Shown here: positions 11,912 to 12,596 of the stretch, piece after piece
Layout: every line of letters starts with the position of its first letter
How positions within the stretch are numbered: position 1 is the stretch's first letter
Assembly: GCA_947455285.1 (NCBI GenBank)
Contig: CANGOK010000071.1
Coordinates: forward strand, 1-12,596
Direction of reading: 5' to 3'
Source: Beijerinckiaceae bacterium
Lineage (GTDB): Bacteria; Pseudomonadota; Alphaproteobacteria; Rhizobiales; Beijerinckiaceae
DNA: 12,596 bases
Translations under genes and position numbers: made by a program
The notes under the pieces: model-generated
What the model was told of the DNA's origin: nothing
The model's input: only the letters and a program-made list of their open reading frames with translations
Database searches by the model: none

Positions 11912-12596
11912 ATGAGAAATTCCCTTTCCGTTTTCAGCGCCCTTGTCCTCTCATCCCTCGCCCTGCCCGCCAGCGCACAACAGGCGCCTCCGCCGAAAAT
12001 CGAATTGCGGCTGATCACTCTCGGAACGACAGCGGGTCCGCTCCCCCGTCCCGACCGCGCGCAGTTTTCGAATTTGCTGATCGTGAACGACGTCCCCTAT
12101 CTCGTCGACGCCGGAGAAAATGTGACCCGGCGCATCGTGCAGTCGAAGACCGACTTCACGAAGGTCGGCAAAGTATTCATCACCCATCCCCATAACGATC
12201 ATATGGGTGGCGTCGCGAATCTGCTGAACGTCGCCTGGCAATACGCCCGCAAGGAGCCCATCGAGATCTATGGCCCCCCGGGCACGGAGGAGACGGTTCA
12301 GGGCGCGCTCGCCTTCAACAAAGTGGATGAAGAGATCCGACTTTCTGAAAACAGGGACCTGCCCCTTGGCGCGATCGTCAAGGCCAAGAACGTGGGAACA
12401 GGCGTCGTATATCAGGACGAGAATATGAAGGTCGTCACTCAGGAGAATTCGCACTTCCAATTTCAGCCCGGCTCTCCTGCCTATGGCAAGTACAAGTCCT
12501 ACGCCTATCGCTTCGAAACAAAGCATGGGACGATCGTCTTCACCGGGGACACCGGCCCGTCGGATCAACTCGCCACTTTCGCCAAAGGCGCCGACA
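11912..12596 (+). CDS. Exported metallo-beta-lactamase-fold hydrolase, 3' end outside window
   Basis: The first 228 codons of a periplasmic MBL-fold protein; the frame is open at the right edge. A signal peptide covers about 1-22 (hydrophobic core, cleavage near LPASA). The zinc-binding motif THPHNDHMGG carries H92, H94, D96 and H97 (H-x-H-x-D-H). H181 in ENSHFQF and D213 in FTGDTGPS are the likely third His and bridging Asp. The order LGTTAGPLPRPDRAQFSNLLI and the late His/Asp spacing resemble the RNase Z-like branch, though export argues against a tRNA substrate. GGAGG stands about 8 bases before ATG at 11912; an earlier ATG at 11907 stops after two codons. The true substrate cannot be told. 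It follows the tRNA gene by 58 bases. Confidence 0.88.
   Translation, partial: MRNSLSVFSALVLSSLALPASAQQAPPPKIELRLITLGTTAGPLPRPDRAQFSNLLIVNDVPYLVDAGENVTRRIVQSKTDFTKVGKVFITHPHNDHMGGVANLLNVAWQYARKEPIEIYGPPGTEETVQGALAFNKVDEEIRLSENRDLPLGAIVKAKNVGTGVVYQDENMKVVTQENSHFQFQPGSPAYGKYKSYAYRFETKHGTIVFTGDTGPSDQLATFAKGAD

Noticed and set aside
11951..12568. 205-codon open frame on the minus strand
   Set aside because: Antisense to the exported MBL-fold gene, which has a signal peptide, ribosome-binding site and full zinc motif in the + strand frame.

Overview
The window looks like a chromosomal segment of a GC-rich alphaproteobacterium, most likely of the order Hyphomicrobiales (Rhizobiales). The pointers are an Irr-type Fur-family iron regulator, a stand-alone NDUFS4-like complex I accessory subunit, a STAS-MlaE fused permease, a Crp/Fnr regulator with a PVHVHR-type recognition helix, and a small exported protein of a type I associate with this order. 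No transposase, integrase, phage gene or CRISPR array is visible. The genus cannot be named from the sequence alone.

Layout. (1) Positions 1-1028: the 3' part of a zinc-dependent alcohol dehydrogenase on the + strand, closed by a clear intrinsic terminator. (2) Positions 1027-4995: six minus-strand genes, read from right to left: an FNR-like regulator with four candidate [4Fe-4S] cysteines, a single-domain response regulator, a YidB/DUF937 protein, a GlsB/YeaQ/YmgE membrane protein, a DoxX membrane protein and an erythromycin-esterase-family protein. This resembles a hypoxia or envelope-stress island. (3) Positions 4996-5476: about 480 bases without a gene, rich in A/T tracts and short inverted repeats, ending in a minus-strand terminator. 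(4) Positions 5477-10761: a minus-strand run of GST, small exported protein, MlaE-type permease (STAS fused), MlaF-type ATPase, MlaD-type MCE protein fused to a PqiC-like domain, and an orphan Bug/TctC-type binding protein with a Tat-like signal. The central genes are 3 to 9 bases apart and form a lipid-trafficking (Mla/MCE) operon. (5) Positions 10892-12596: + strand irr, a structured hairpin, an NDUFS4-like gene, tRNA-Arg(UCU) and a 3'-truncated exported metallo-beta-lactamase-fold hydrolase.

How the genes may work together. The Mla genes should encode an inner-membrane ABC complex moving phospholipid between inner and outer membranes. The joining of the MCE and PqiC-like domains in one chain, and the Bug-type receptor placed 72 bases downstream, are the least ordinary parts of the window. 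The FNR-like protein is a candidate oxygen sensor for the stress genes downstream of it. irr and the GST gene diverge from a shared 130-base region that holds a perfect TATAAT overlapped by a degenerate iron-control-element-like sequence. I see no evidence of a wholly new defence or mobile system; the interest lies in unusual domain fusions, altered key residues and unexplained intergenic structure.
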